Shown here: positions 10,506-19,612 of the stretch, one piece after another
Position numbering within the stretch: the stretch's first letter is position 1
Layout of the letters: each line of letters opens with the position of its first letter
Assembly (NCBI GenBank): GCA_017517815.1
Contig: JAFWYA010000071.1
Span: 10,356 to 74,355 of the forward strand
Direction of reading: 5' to 3'
Source of the DNA: Clostridia bacterium
GTDB lineage: Bacteria; Bacillota_A; Clostridia; Christensenellales; Aristaeellaceae
DNA: 64,000 nucleotides
Made by a program: the position numbers and the translations under genes
The notes under the pieces: generated by a model
Databases searched by the model: none
What the model was told of the DNA's origin: nothing
What the model saw: the letters and a program-made list of their open reading frames with translations, nothing else

Positions 10506-12545
10506 TTATTTCTGATAAATCAGCAGAATCTCTTCGGGGCCGATCGTGGCAGGCACGCCATCGCCCTCGCCGTCCGGGGATGCCCAGGCGTTGAGAACCG
10601 CATCTTCACAGGTAAAGTTGACAGGCTGCTGGCTTTCGGTATCGTTCCAAAGCATCACAGCGCGTTTTCCGTCCGCATTCTGGTACACACTGGCCTTGAC
10701 GCAGGCATTGCCGTTGACCAGCTTTTCCTGTGCCATATAACGGCCCAGCAGCAGGTAATCAGCAAACTTTCTGCGCAGCTGGCTTACCTTGTACACATAT
10801 TCGCGGGCAGCAGGATCTTCATCACCCTCGATGAAATGGATATCCGTCACATAACGCAGCTCCATTTCCAGCTTGCAGCCGTACAGCGCCGCATAGTTGG
10901 CAAAGCGGCGGGCAACATAGGGCTTGGGGTTGCGGATGGTAACCATCGTTTCAGGGAAGGTGTAGCGGAACAGATCGGGCATGACCAGAATGCCGGCAGC
11001 ACTGGGGCACTGCTGATAGGACTGGTTGAGCATCGCATCAGGCGAACTGCCAATGCCGTGCAGACAGTCGATAAACTGAGAGTGCACGTCGACAATATGC
11101 TCCGTCATGTAAGCATAGTCCTTATGCTGGTCGACCTGCTGGCGGATACGCTTGTGCAGTGCGATACGGCCCTGCGCATGCGACAGCGACGGACGGTTTT
11201 CCAGATGGTTATGGCTTTCATCGAAGCACGGATACGGAGGCATGCCGCCGATCTGATCATAGAGGATGCCGTCTGCACCGAAGCCGCGAATCCAATCCGC
11301 ACGCTGCGCCATCTTCTCATGCCACTCCGTGCAGCTGGGACAAACCGTTGCAAAAGGCTTTCTGGACAGATAGTGCAAAAAATCGCTGTGGCAGAACTTG
11401 TCATAGTACTCGTAGTACGGCGTTCCCCAACGGTTCTTGCCGGCCATTTCGCGGCCGCCCTCTTCATTGTAGAATTTCGTACCCACGTCCAGCAGGTGAC
11501 CCTGGAAATACAGCGTCACATGACCGCCCTTGTCCTGAACGGCTTTGATACCCTTGCGGAGTTCCTCTGCGCCGCCCATGGTAGGACTAACGTCCAGATC
11601 GGGGTAGTGATTGTCGTGGCCGGTGTGGTACCAGCCAAACAGACCCAAACAATCGAAACCGTGCTTCTGCGCCAGCTCATAAAGATGCGGCAAAGTATCG
11701 TAAGGCCACAGTTCATCGCCATACTGCTGCTTGTTGATGACGAGGAAATAGCCATTCATCTCCTGCATCCACTTCTTGGGTGTCACAGGCTTGCGCCAGT
11801 TGGATGCCCATGCCCTGTACTCATTGGCGCCTTCCATCCAGCTGCCGTTATACAGCCATGCCACATAAGAAGGGCACTTCCACGTTTCGCCGGGCTTTAC
11901 AAAGGCCATCTTATTCATTTCCAAGCTCACGCCGCCCGTTTTGGAGCCTTTTGCACGCAGCGCACTGGCATGGAATAAATCATCGCGGCCGCTGAGATAC
12001 AGGCAGGTATTGCCTGCGGTCAGCATCATCCACTGCATGGACATCGGGCCGGGATAAGTTGCGCTGATTTCATACAGACTTTCGGGATTTGTTATCTTCT
12101 GCAGATAGGCGCACACATCCACAATCCGCTCGCCCAGCTGGCGGGGATAGAGCAGATCCGGCTTTTTGCCTTCAAGCGTTTCCACCGCGCCAAGGCAGGG
12201 ATAGATCCAGTCGTCAACCACGTCTGCTTCCGTACGGTTTTCAATGGAAGAATCAAACCATACCTTTTCATCCTGCAGGCGAATGGTCAGCGTTACGCCA
12301 ATGGGCAGCACTTCCTTGCGTGTCTTGAGTTCATCGTAACGGATGGTAATGATATCATTTTCCGCCGTGACAGACGCCGTCTGTTCCTCCGCCAGCGCAA
12401 CCGCTTCCCAGTTGTCATTGTGATGCACCACTGCGCGGAACAACCCGACGGGTTTTGCGATCACATTGCTGCCGTTGAGGGAAAGGCAGGTCAGCATTCC
12501 CCGATCATCAATTTCGAGCCTGATGTTTCCATTGGAAAGCACCAC
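10506..12545 (-). CDS. DUF6259-type putative glycoside hydrolase
   Basis: A 679-residue protein without signal peptide. The first roughly 230 residues form a beta-rich galactose-mutarotase-like region. A TIM-barrel-like part follows, with features of clan GH-D/GH-A-like unknowns: LGLFGWYHTGHDNHYPD and RGFGADGILYDQIGG, in which the Asp of ILYDQ sits where retaining barrel enzymes carry a catalytic acid. I recognise the overall layout as the DUF6259 family, which has no established substrate. It is the first gene of the operon leading to ManA-like, ROK and agarase-like genes, so it probably cleaves a glycoside that feeds that pathway. The start is GTG with AGGTGA 9 nt upstream. Confidence 0.65.
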   Translation of the reverse strand: MVLSNGNIRLEIDDRGMLTCLSLNGSNVIAKPVGLFRAVVHHNDNWEAVALAEEQTASVTAENDIITIRYDELKTRKEVLPIGVTLTIRLQDEKVWFDSSIENRTEADVVDDWIYPCLGAVETLEGKKPDLLYPRQLGERIVDVCAYLQKITNPESLYEISATYPGPMSMQWMMLTAGNTCLYLSGRDDLFHASALRAKGSKTGGVSLEMNKMAFVKPGETWKCPSYVAWLYNGSWMEGANEYRAWASNWRKPVTPKKWMQEMNGYFLVINKQQYGDELWPYDTLPHLYELAQKHGFDCLGLFGWYHTGHDNHYPDLDVSPTMGGAEELRKGIKAVQDKGGHVTLYFQGHLLDVGTKFYNEEGGREMAGKNRWGTPYYEYYDKFCHSDFLHYLSRKPFATVCPSCTEWHEKMAQRADWIRGFGADGILYDQIGGMPPYPCFDESHNHLENRPSLSHAQGRIALHKRIRQQVDQHKDYAYMTEHIVDVHSQFIDCLHGIGSSPDAMLNQSYQQCPSAAGILVMPDLFRYTFPETMVTIRNPKPYVARRFANYAALYGCKLEMELRYVTDIHFIEGDEDPAAREYVYKVSQLRRKFADYLLLGRYMAQEKLVNGNACVKASVYQNADGKRAVMLWNDTESQQPVNFTCEDAVLNAWASPDGEGDGVPATIGPEEILLIYQK

Positions 12546-12639
12546 GGAGTATCACCTCTCTGTTATTCGATCAGATCGTTTTCTATCATGCACGACAAAA
12601 AGCCCTGCACTTTCAGAGATACCCTTTGGAACCAGTTTC

Positions 12640-12668
12640 ACTATACCACATTTGGCACTTTTTTTCAA
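12640..12668 (-). promoter_or_regulatory. Promoter of the DUF6259-manA-ROK-agarase operon
   Basis: Minus-strand TTGAAA, exactly 17 nt, TATAGT, followed by an approximately 85-nt untranslated leader. No operator or cre-like site was recognised around it. Confidence 0.7.
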
Positions 12669-12712
12669 TGCAAAACGAGATGTTTTGATAAAAAGTTTTC
12701 TCTGCTTTTCAG

Positions 12713-14890
12713 TCAGCTTTTCACCTTACGCAAATGCACAATTCTGCTGGAGGCATCTCCGAACGGAAAACGCGGCAGCAGACCAATCTGTTTCAGAGCG
12801 CTTCCGTGATAACGCTTGCCGTCCTCGTCCTCATACCAGGCGTGCGCATCGATATCCCTTATGCGAATGAATTCATTTTCAGCGCCGGCCCTGGCATAGC
12901 GGCGGAACATGCACACAAGCAGTTCATCCTGATTCTCGCTTGCAAACTGCCACGCTGTGATATAGCCTTCAAATGGCGATGCAAGGCGCGTAAAGCGACC
13001 CTGCTGCGTAAGATGACGGTGGTTTTTGATAAAAAGGATCTGCTCCTTCATCTCATCCAGTTCTTCATTGCTCAGCGCAGTCAGATCCAGCTCATAGCCA
13101 AAATTGCCGCTCATAGCCACATGTCCGCGGAATGCCAGGCTGGTCACACGCCCAACCTGGTGATTGGGCACGGCGCTGACATGCGCACCCATCGCCGCAG
13201 GAGGATACGCAACGCTTGTACCATACTGAATGGACAGTCGCTCTACGGCGTCGGAGTCGTCGCTTGTCCAGGTTTGCGGCATGTAATAAAGCATGCCTGC
13301 GTCAAATCTTCCTCCCCCGCCGGAACAGCTCTCAAACAGGATCTCCGGGAAGCGCGAGGTGATCTCTTCCAGCACACGATACAGCCCCAGCATATAGCGG
13401 TGGTGCAGTTCGCCCTGCCGATCCGGCGGAAGCGCAGCACTTCCAGCCTCGGTAAAATTGCGGTTCATATCCCACTTGACATATTCGATATTCGCCGAAT
13501 CCAGCACGCTGCTGACAGCACCAATCACATAATCCTGCACGTCTTTGCGCGACATATCAAGGATCAACTGCTGTCGGCGCTCACTGCGCGGACGTTCAGC
13601 AACGTGCAGGCACCAGTCCGGATGCGCACGGTACAGATCAGAATCAGGCGAAATCATTTCAGGCTCAAACCACAGGCCAAACTTTAGGCCCAGCTCATTT
13701 ACCTTTTCTGCCAGCAAGCCAATACCACCGGGCAGTTTTTCCTCGTTGACCACCCAGTCGCCCAGCGAACAATTGTCGCTGTTGCGCTTGCCAAACCATC
13801 CGTCATCCAGCACAAGAAGTTCAGCGCCAATCTGCGCCGCCTTCTGTGCAATGCCCAAAAGCTTGTCTGTATTAAAGTTAAAGTACGTAGCTTCCCAGTT
13901 GTTTACCAGCACAGGTCGGGGCTGATCGCGCCAGAAACCGCGGCAGATGCGCGTGCGGATCATTGTATGAAACAGCTGAGACATTCCGTTCAGGCCTGCA
14001 TCAGAATATACCAGCATCATTTCCGGAGTCTGGAATATCTCACCGGGTTCCAGCTTCCACGTGCATTCATTCACGCCGCCCACAAAGCGTGTATAACCAA
14101 AGGCATTCTGTTCCACCAGCATGCGGTGGCTGCCGCTGTAAACCAGACCCATACCGTAGCAGTCGCCTGTAAATTCAGTGGTGTCGGCCTTCATCAGCGC
14201 AACAAAAGGATTATGCTGATGACTGCTCGCACCGCGGTTGCTGCTGATTTCACGAATACCGTGCATAGGCTCAATGCGCTCGATTGACCGTTCTTTGATC
14301 CACGCCCCCTGCAGATGCAGCATATCGTATCCGCCGCGAAGAGACACGCTGGCACTGGCGGGGTTATACAGTGTAATAATGTGTGTGCCGCTGTTTTCGA
14401 TGCGCACGCTCTGGGTAAGGGTATGCAGCTTTTCGTGAACTGTATAGCAAAGCGTTGCAGCAAGCCCTGTTTTTTCGTCCTTCATGCCAATCATCAGGGT
14501 ATTTGCTTCTGTATCGTCTTCTGTATAAACATACGGAAGGCCTGCAGGCACAGGTTTTCCCGTCTTCACTTCATACCCCTGATAGGTCAGCAGAGTGCAG
14601 TCGTTTCCATCCTCCCCTACAGCTCTGAGCGCTGCAGGGCGATAATCACCCCGGCCGCTGGTAGGATAAGCAAAAGGCGGCACCTGCGTAAAAGCATCAA
14701 AAGAAGAAAGATCCATCTGGTATTCGTCGCAAAGATAATCCAGCGCGCCATCACAAATGGCTGCGCCCCAATAAATCTGGTGCAGTGTCTTTCCGCCGGC
14801 AGGATCTTCTGCAATTTTTAGAATATAGCTGAAATGACTTTCATCCGTAAGATGAAAAGTGTTGGATTGTGGCAGAATATGAATGGGCAC
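12713..14890 (-). CDS. Alpha-galactosidase, GH36
   Basis: A 725-residue cytoplasmic enzyme hydrolysing terminal alpha-1,6-galactose from raffinose-type oligosaccharides or galactomannan fragments. It has the N-terminal beta-supersandwich domain (about 1-310), a barrel and a short C-terminal beta domain. GH36 catalytic residues are visible: Asp474 in VKWDMNRNF as nucleophile and Asp544 in WTSDDSDA as acid/base. LVLDDGWFGKRN and SCSGGGGRFD are further family signatures. Length agrees with the tetrameric bacterial group I enzymes (about 720-740 residues). It lacks a signal peptide. The start is GTG with GGATGGAG 8 nt upstream. It probably has its own promoter (TGGAAA-17-TATAAT near 14950) and lies upstream of the sugar operon. 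Confidence 0.93.
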   Translation of the reverse strand: MPIHILPQSNTFHLTDESHFSYILKIAEDPAGGKTLHQIYWGAAICDGALDYLCDEYQMDLSSFDAFTQVPPFAYPTSGRGDYRPAALRAVGEDGNDCTLLTYQGYEVKTGKPVPAGLPYVYTEDDTEANTLMIGMKDEKTGLAATLCYTVHEKLHTLTQSVRIENSGTHIITLYNPASASVSLRGGYDMLHLQGAWIKERSIERIEPMHGIREISSNRGASSHQHNPFVALMKADTTEFTGDCYGMGLVYSGSHRMLVEQNAFGYTRFVGGVNECTWKLEPGEIFQTPEMMLVYSDAGLNGMSQLFHTMIRTRICRGFWRDQPRPVLVNNWEATYFNFNTDKLLGIAQKAAQIGAELLVLDDGWFGKRNSDNCSLGDWVVNEEKLPGGIGLLAEKVNELGLKFGLWFEPEMISPDSDLYRAHPDWCLHVAERPRSERRQQLILDMSRKDVQDYVIGAVSSVLDSANIEYVKWDMNRNFTEAGSAALPPDRQGELHHRYMLGLYRVLEEITSRFPEILFESCSGGGGRFDAGMLYYMPQTWTSDDSDAVERLSIQYGTSVAYPPAAMGAHVSAVPNHQVGRVTSLAFRGHVAMSGNFGYELDLTALSNEELDEMKEQILFIKNHRHLTQQGRFTRLASPFEGYITAWQFASENQDELLVCMFRRYARAGAENEFIRIRDIDAHAWYEDEDGKRYHGSALKQIGLLPRFPFGDASSRIVHLRKVKS

Positions 14891-15033
14891 AGCTAAAACT
14901 CCATCCTTTCCTCAAATAGTTTCCAGCTTTGCATACTTAATGATGATTATAGCATTTTTCAACTTTATTTTCCATACGAATCTCTGTTTTTGACCCCCGA
15001 AAAAAATATCTTTGAAAACTTTCGAAAAAACAA

Positions 15034-15062
15034 TTGACTCTGCAGGAGAAACCTGCTATAAT
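15034..15062 (+). promoter_or_regulatory. Promoter of the serine tRNA cluster
   Basis: TTGACT, 17-nt spacer, TATAAT: near-consensus sigma-A promoter, with the first tRNA starting 21 nt after the -10 box. Confidence 0.85.
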
Positions 15063-15083
15063 AGCTTTCGCTGGTTCCGAAAT

Positions 15084-15172
15084 GGAGAGATGGCCGAGCG
15101 GTTTAAGGCGCTGGTCTTGAAAACCAGTGATACCGAAAGGTACCGGGGGTTCGAATCCCTCTCTCTCCGCCA
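15084..15172 (+). tRNA. tRNA-Ser (anticodon UGA)
   Basis: A class II tRNA with a 7-bp acceptor stem (GGAGAGA with TCTCTCC), discriminator G and encoded CCA. The anticodon loop CTTGAAA holds TGA. The variable arm is long, as required for serine, and the T arm contains GGTTCGAATCC. It reads UCA and related codons. Confidence 0.96.
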
Positions 15173-15218
15173 GTTCTTTCCTGACAGAAAGAATAAGGGA
15201 ATCAGCACCGTCCACCAT

Positions 15219-15310
15219 GGAGAAGTACCCAAGTGGCCGAAGGGGCTCCCCTGCTAAGGGAGTAGACTGGGATAACCGGTGCGAGGGTTCAAATCCCTCC
15301 TTCTCCGCCA
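15219..15310 (+). tRNA. tRNA-Ser (anticodon GCU)
   Basis: A class II tRNA with acceptor GGAGAAG paired to CTTCTCC, discriminator G and encoded CCA. Anticodon loop CTGCTAA holds GCT (reads AGC/AGU). It has a long variable arm and T-loop GGTTCAAATCC. It lies 46 nt after the UGA serine tRNA in the same transcription unit. Confidence 0.96.
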
Positions 15311-15347
15311 AAAAGTTCTGACAGTTTGTCAGAACTTTTTCTTTTTT
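15311..15347 (+). terminator. Terminator of the tRNA cluster
   Basis: Stem AAAAAGTTCTGACA / TGTCAGAACTTTTT with a short loop, followed by CTTTTTT. Confidence 0.92.
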
Positions 15348-15388
15348 CCATTAACATTCAGAAACGATACTGCTTACTATTTCGGCGG

Positions 15389-15417
15389 TTGAAACAGGTT
15401 CCGGCCTATGCTATAAT
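15389..15417 (+). promoter_or_regulatory. Promoter of the COG2509-type flavoprotein gene
   Basis: TTGAAA, 17-nt spacer, TATAAT, about 42 nt before the ATG. Confidence 0.75.
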
Positions 15418-15458
15418 CTATAAGGTTTCCCCTATTGTTATCATTCGAGGTGGCAAAC

Positions 15459-16829
15459 ATGATGAATTATGACGTCATTATCATCGGCGCTGGTCCGGGC
15501 GGCATCTTTTCTGCATATGAGCTGACCCTGCTGAAGCCTGAACTGAAGGTGGCCGTTTTTGAAGCCGGCCACGCTCTTGACCGACGCCGCTGCCCCATTG
15601 ACGGCGATAAAATCAAAACCTGCATCGGCTGCAAAAGCTGCTCCATCATGAGCGGTTTCGGCGGCGCAGGCGCATTTTCCGATGGCAAATACAATATTAC
15701 CAACGACTTTGGCGGCACGCTGTATGAATACATCGGCAAAAAGCAGGCCCTTGAACTGATGCATTACGTCGACGATATCAACATGCGTTATGGCGGCGAT
15801 GGCACCCGGCTGTACTCCACAGCAGGCACAAAGTTCAAGAAGCTTTGCATTCAGAACGACTTGCATCTGCTGGACGCCTCGGTTCGTCATCTGGGTACGG
15901 ATATCAACTATGTTGTGCTTGAAAATCTGTACAACGATTTGAAAATGAAGGCCGACTTCTTCTTCGATACGCCCGTAGACAGTGTATCCATTATCGACGG
16001 CGGTTACGAGATCCGCTGCAAGGATGCAGCCTATACCTGCAGCGAATGCATCATCTCCGCCGGCCGCAGCGGCAGCAAGTGGATGGAACGCGTCTGCAAG
16101 GATCTGCAGATTCCGACCAAATCCAACCGTGTGGATATCGGCGTACGCGTAGAACTGCCTGCAGAGGTTTTCTCTCACCTGACGGACGAACTGTATGAAA
16201 GCAAGATCGTCTACCGCACGCAGAAGTATGGCGACCTTGTGCGCACTTTCTGCATGAATCCCAGGGGCGCAGTAGTCAATGAAAACACCAATGGTATCGT
16301 CACCGTAAACGGTCACAGCTACGAAGACCCTGCCCGGCAGACAGAAAATACCAACTTTGCCCTGCTGGTCGCCAAGCATTTTTCCGAGCCCTTCAAGGAT
16401 TCCAATGGCTATGGCGAAAGCATTGCCCGCCTGAGCAACATGCTGGGCGGCGGTGTCATCGCCCAGCGTTTCGGCGACCTTATCCGCGGCCGCCGCAGCA
16501 CGCCCAACCGCATGAAGGATTCCTTCATGACCCCCACGCTCAATGCTACTCCCGGCGATCTGAGCCTGGTATTGCCCAAGCGCATTCTGGACGGTATCAT
16601 TGAAATGATCTATGCGCTTGACAAAATCGCTCCCGGCACTGCCAACGACGATACCTTGCTCTACGGTGTGGAAGTCAAATTCTACAACATGGAAGTCGAG
16701 GTCAACTCTGATCTGGAAACCATGCACAAGGGCCTGTATGTTATCGGCGACGGCAGCGGCATCACCCATTCCCTGTCTCACGCATCCGCAAGCGGTGTGC
16801 ATGTTGCCCGCAGCATTGTCAACAAGTAA
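15459..16829 (+). CDS. FAD-dependent dehydrogenase, COG2509-like
   Basis: A 456-residue soluble flavoprotein. The N-terminal Rossmann motif VIIIGAGPGGIFSAYEL binds the ADP part of FAD and the C-terminal YVIGDGSG segment is the second FAD-binding motif. Residues about 45-65 contain CPIDGDKIKTCIGCKSC, a cysteine cluster conserved in this uncharacterised dehydrogenase group, then GGAGAFSDGKYN. The substrate is not known; the group is widespread in Clostridia and related to GG-reductase-like flavoproteins. Two consecutive ATGs occur at 15459 and 15462, with GAGGTGG upstream, so either may be used. It is monocistronic: its own promoter precedes it and a terminator follows immediately. Confidence 0.8.
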   Translation: MMNYDVIIIGAGPGGIFSAYELTLLKPELKVAVFEAGHALDRRRCPIDGDKIKTCIGCKSCSIMSGFGGAGAFSDGKYNITNDFGGTLYEYIGKKQALELMHYVDDINMRYGGDGTRLYSTAGTKFKKLCIQNDLHLLDASVRHLGTDINYVVLENLYNDLKMKADFFFDTPVDSVSIIDGGYEIRCKDAAYTCSECIISAGRSGSKWMERVCKDLQIPTKSNRVDIGVRVELPAEVFSHLTDELYESKIVYRTQKYGDLVRTFCMNPRGAVVNENTNGIVTVNGHSYEDPARQTENTNFALLVAKHFSEPFKDSNGYGESIARLSNMLGGGVIAQRFGDLIRGRRSTPNRMKDSFMTPTLNATPGDLSLVLPKRILDGIIEMIYALDKIAPGTANDDTLLYGVEVKFYNMEVEVNSDLETMHKGLYVIGDGSGITHSLSHASASGVHVARSIVNK

Positions 16830-16836
16830 AAAAGCC

Positions 16837-16878
16837 AAAGGAGAGAAGCTACAGCCTCTCTCCTTTCGTTTACTTTTT
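16837..16878 (+). terminator. Terminator of the COG2509-type gene
   Basis: Stem AAAGGAGAG / CTCTCCTTT with an AAGCTACAGC loop and a T-rich tail. Confidence 0.8.
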
Positions 16879-16918
16879 GTCAAAACCGCTTTTTTACGGT
16901 ACTTTTCCGGCGGTTTGC

Positions 16919-16947
16919 TTTACATCATCACATGAAAATGGTAAAAT
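16919..16947 (+). promoter_or_regulatory. Promoter of the ridA-nfnA-nfnB operon
   Basis: TTTACA, 17-nt spacer, TAAAAT, about 46 nt before the ridA ATG. Confidence 0.65.
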
Positions 16948-16993
16948 AAAAAACGATATCGCTTTAACAGGCTTTTTGAAAGGAGCAACTCTC

Positions 16994-17377
16994 ATGAGCA
17001 AGAAGATCATTCATACAAACAACGCCCCCTCTGCCATCGGTCCCTATTCTCAGGCTGTGAAATTTGGCAAGTACCTGTTCACTTCCGGCCAGCTGGGCAT
17101 CATTCCTGCCACCGGCGAACTGGCTGTTGGTGTTGAAGCGCAGACCGAGTGGGCTCTGAAGAATCTGGGCGCCATCCTCAGTGAGAATCACATGGATTAC
17201 ACTGATATCCTTAAGACGACTGTTTTCGTTGCTGATCTGGCCGATTTTGCCAAGGTCAACGCCGTGTACCAGTCCTTCTTTGCCTCTGATTTCCCTGCCC
17301 GCAGCTGCGTTCAGGTTGCAGCACTGCCCAAGGGCGGCCTGGTTGAAATCGAATGCATTGCTGCCAAGAAGGAGTAA
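16994..17377 (+). CDS. ridA: RidA family reactive-intermediate deaminase
   Basis: A 127-residue protein of the RidA/YjgF/YER057c family, which hydrolyses reactive enamine or imine intermediates released by PLP enzymes and so protects other PLP enzymes. Family hallmarks are the N-terminal APSAIGPYSQAV, the central YTDILKTTVFVADLADF and the C-terminal PARSCVQVAALPKG, whose Arg is the carboxylate-binding residue, then VEIECIA. Length is standard. The start is set by AAAGGAG 9 nt before the ATG. Only 3 nt separate it from the next flavoprotein gene, so it is co-transcribed with the NfnAB-type pair. Confidence 0.92.
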   Translation: MSKKIIHTNNAPSAIGPYSQAVKFGKYLFTSGQLGIIPATGELAVGVEAQTEWALKNLGAILSENHMDYTDILKTTVFVADLADFAKVNAVYQSFFASDFPARSCVQVAALPKGGLVEIECIAAKKE

Positions 17378-17380
17378 AGC

Positions 17381-18220
17381 ATGTTTGAGATCCTTGAAAA
17401 AAAGGCGCTCAATCCGACTGTTATACGCATGACTATCGCTGCCCCGCTCGTCGCCCACAAGGCAGAGCCCGGGCAGTTTGTCATTCTTCGTGCTGGTGAT
17501 GAAAGCGAACGTCTCCCTTTGACGATTGCGGATTTTGATCGCGAAAAGGGTACTGTTACCATCATCTATCAAATTGTCGGCGCGGGCACCATGGAGCTTC
17601 ATTCACTGAATGTCGGACAATGTCTGCATGATTTTGTTGGCCCTCTGGGCGTGGCTACCCACACAGAAGGGCTCAAAAAAGTATGTGTTGTCGGCGGCGG
17701 CGTCGGCTGCGCCATCGCCTATCCTGTGGCTAAAAAGCTTCAGGCTCAGGGAGCCGAAGTACACAGCATCATCGGTTTCCGAAACAGCGAACTGGTGATC
17801 CTTGAAGACGAGTTCCGTCAAATCAGCAGTGAATTGAAACTAATGACCGACGACGGAAGCCGTGGCGAAAAGGGCCTTGTTACCTCTGCACTGGAGTCTC
17901 TGATCGAAAAAGGTCACAAGTATGATGAAGTGATTGCTATCGGCCCTCTGGTCATGATGAAGTTCGTTTGCCAGGTGACCAAAAAATACGGCATCAAAAC
18001 GATGGTCAGCATGAACCCCATCATGGTAGACGGCACTGGCATGTGCGGCGGCTGCAGGCTTACTGTAGGCGGCGAAACCAAGTTTGCCTGCGTGGATGGT
18101 CCTGATTTTGATGGTCATCTTGTTGACTTTGACGAAGCCATCGCCCGAAGCAGCATGTACCGCGAGCAGGAACAGCATGCCCGCGAAGCCAGCTGCAATC
18201 TGCTGAACAAGGAGGCCTGA
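17381..18220 (+). CDS. nfnA: NfnA-like NAD/FAD-binding subunit (ferredoxin-NADP reductase family)
   Basis: A 279-residue protein with an FAD-binding barrel (RLPLTIADFD), an NAD-binding domain (VCVVGGGVGCAI) and a C-terminal [2Fe-2S] site MCGGCRLTV...FAC. In characterised NfnA that cluster has three cysteines and one aspartate, which fits the three cysteines seen. Together with the next gene it forms a heterodimer. In Clostridia and Thermotoga this pair is NADH-dependent reduced ferredoxin:NADP+ oxidoreductase, which couples endergonic and exergonic electron transfers by bifurcation. A sulfide dehydrogenase or dihydroorotate-dehydrogenase-like electron-transfer role (SudB, PyrK-like) remains possible. 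The start ATG has AAGGAG in the preceding gene, and the stop is 3 nt before nfnB. Confidence 0.82.
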   Translation: MFEILEKKALNPTVIRMTIAAPLVAHKAEPGQFVILRAGDESERLPLTIADFDREKGTVTIIYQIVGAGTMELHSLNVGQCLHDFVGPLGVATHTEGLKKVCVVGGGVGCAIAYPVAKKLQAQGAEVHSIIGFRNSELVILEDEFRQISSELKLMTDDGSRGEKGLVTSALESLIEKGHKYDEVIAIGPLVMMKFVCQVTKKYGIKTMVSMNPIMVDGTGMCGGCRLTVGGETKFACVDGPDFDGHLVDFDEAIARSSMYREQEQHAREASCNLLNKEA

Positions 18221-18223
18221 CAC

Positions 18224-19612
18224 ATGGCTGACATGACTCCTAAAAAGACGCCCATGCCTTCGCAGGCTCCGGATATTCGCAACCGCAATTTTGACGAAGT
18301 CGCTCTTGGCTATACCTATGAGATGGCTGTTGGCGAAGCAAAACGCTGCCTTGGCTGCAAGCACAAGCCCTGTGTTTCGGCCTGCCCGGTCGGCATTGAT
18401 ATTCCAGCCTTTATTGAACGCATCGCCAATGAAGACCTGCAGGGTGCCTATGAAGTACTTTCCCATTCCACCTCTTTGCCGGCGGTTTGCGGACGCGTAT
18501 GCCCTCAGGAAAACCAGTGCGAAGGAAAATGTGTGCGCGGCATCAAGGGTGAAAGCGTTGGCATCGGTCGTCTGGAACGTTTTGTTGCAGACTGGCATCG
18601 CGAGCATGCAAATGAGGATCCCGTTCTGCCCGCTCCAAACGGCCACAAAGTTGCTGTTATCGGCGCCGGTCCCAGCGGTTTGACCTGTGCCGGTGATCTG
18701 GCAAAGCAGGGTTATTCCGTTACTGTATTCGAGGCGCTTCACGTTGCCGGTGGTGTTCTCAGCTATGGCATTCCCGAATTCCGGCTGCCCAAGAGCATTG
18801 TTGCCGAGGAAATTGAAGGCTTGAAAAAACTGGGTGTTTCCATCGAATGCAACACTGTAATCGGAAAAACCCTCACGGTTGACGATTTGTTTGATATGGG
18901 TTACGAAGCGCTTTTCATCGGCAGCGGTGCTGGTCTGCCCCGTTTTATGGGCATTCCCGGTGAAAGCCTGAAGGGCGTCTACAGCGCCAACGAGTATCTG
19001 ACCCGCATCAACCTGATGAAAGCCTACAAACCAAACAGTTCCACCCCGATCAAGCGTTCCAAAAAGGTTGCTGTTGTCGGCGGCGGAAACGTTGCTATGG
19101 ATGCTGCGCGCTGCGCAAAACGACTGGGTGCTGATGAAGTATACATCGTTTACCGCCGCGGCATGGAGGAACTTCCTGCCCGACGCGAAGAAGTGGAACA
19201 TGCCCAGGAGGAGGGCATCATCTTCAAGCTGCTCTGCAATCCTGTCGAAGTGTTAGGCGATGCAAATGGCGATGTATGCGGCATGCGCTGTGTTGAAATG
19301 GAACTCGGCGAGCCTGACGCCAGCGGACGCCGCCGGCCCGTTGTAAAAGACGGCAGCGAGTTTGTGCTGGAGATTGATACGATGATCATGTCGATCGGCA
19401 CAAGCCCTAATCCGCTCATCCGCAATACAACTCCTGGCCTTGAAACCAACCGCCACGGCTGCATTGTTGTTCAGAATGAAGATGGTCTTACCAGCCGCGA
19501 AGGCGTCTACGCCGGCGGCGATGCCGTGACAGGTGCTGCAACCGTTATCCTTGCGATGGGTGCTGGCAAAAAAGCGGCCGCAGCCATTGATGAATATCTG
19601 AAAAGCAAGTAA
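18224..19612 (+). CDS. nfnB: NfnB/GltA-like NADPH-dependent flavoprotein subunit
   Basis: A 462-residue protein often annotated as NADPH-dependent glutamate synthase (GltA, small-subunit-like). The N-terminal region has the two [4Fe-4S] cysteine sets CLGCKHKPCVSACP and CGRVCPQENQCEGKC. An FAD motif KVAVIGAGPSGLTCAG follows near residue 140 and an NADPH motif KVAVVGGGNVAMDAAR near 285, and the second FAD motif GVYAGGDAVTGAATV lies near the C-terminus. No large glutamate synthase subunit is nearby, whereas the NfnA-like partner is directly upstream, so the electron-bifurcating NfnAB role is preferred over glutamate synthesis. AAGGAGG lies at the end of nfnA. Confidence 0.85.
   Translation: MADMTPKKTPMPSQAPDIRNRNFDEVALGYTYEMAVGEAKRCLGCKHKPCVSACPVGIDIPAFIERIANEDLQGAYEVLSHSTSLPAVCGRVCPQENQCEGKCVRGIKGESVGIGRLERFVADWHREHANEDPVLPAPNGHKVAVIGAGPSGLTCAGDLAKQGYSVTVFEALHVAGGVLSYGIPEFRLPKSIVAEEIEGLKKLGVSIECNTVIGKTLTVDDLFDMGYEALFIGSGAGLPRFMGIPGESLKGVYSANEYLTRINLMKAYKPNSSTPIKRSKKVAVVGGGNVAMDAARCAKRLGADEVYIVYRRGMEELPARREEVEHAQEEGIIFKLLCNPVEVLGDANGDVCGMRCVEMELGEPDASGRRRPVVKDGSEFVLEIDTMIMSIGTSPNPLIRNTTPGLETNRHGCIVVQNEDGLTSREGVYAGGDAVTGAATVILAMGAGKKAAAAIDEYLKSK

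Noticed and set aside
8456..10594. Long plus-strand frame of about 712 codons opposite the ManA-like gene
   Set aside because: Antisense shadow with repetitive Gly/Ala/His composition; the minus strand has zinc-site motifs and a ribosome site.
14937..15311. Minus-strand reading frame of about 124 codons across the two tRNA genes
   Set aside because: Its translation (EGFEPSHRL, EREGFEPP) is the well-known artefact of reading antisense through tRNA genes. Both tRNAs have complete cloverleafs, promoter and terminator.
15012..15321. Plus-strand frames with MAERFKAL-like sequence over the same tRNAs
   Set aside because: Same artefact on the sense strand of the serine tRNAs; no ribosome site.
18224..19612. 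True small subunit of glutamate synthase
   Set aside because: There is no large GltB subunit nearby, whereas an NfnA-like partner is adjacent, so the NfnB role is preferred.
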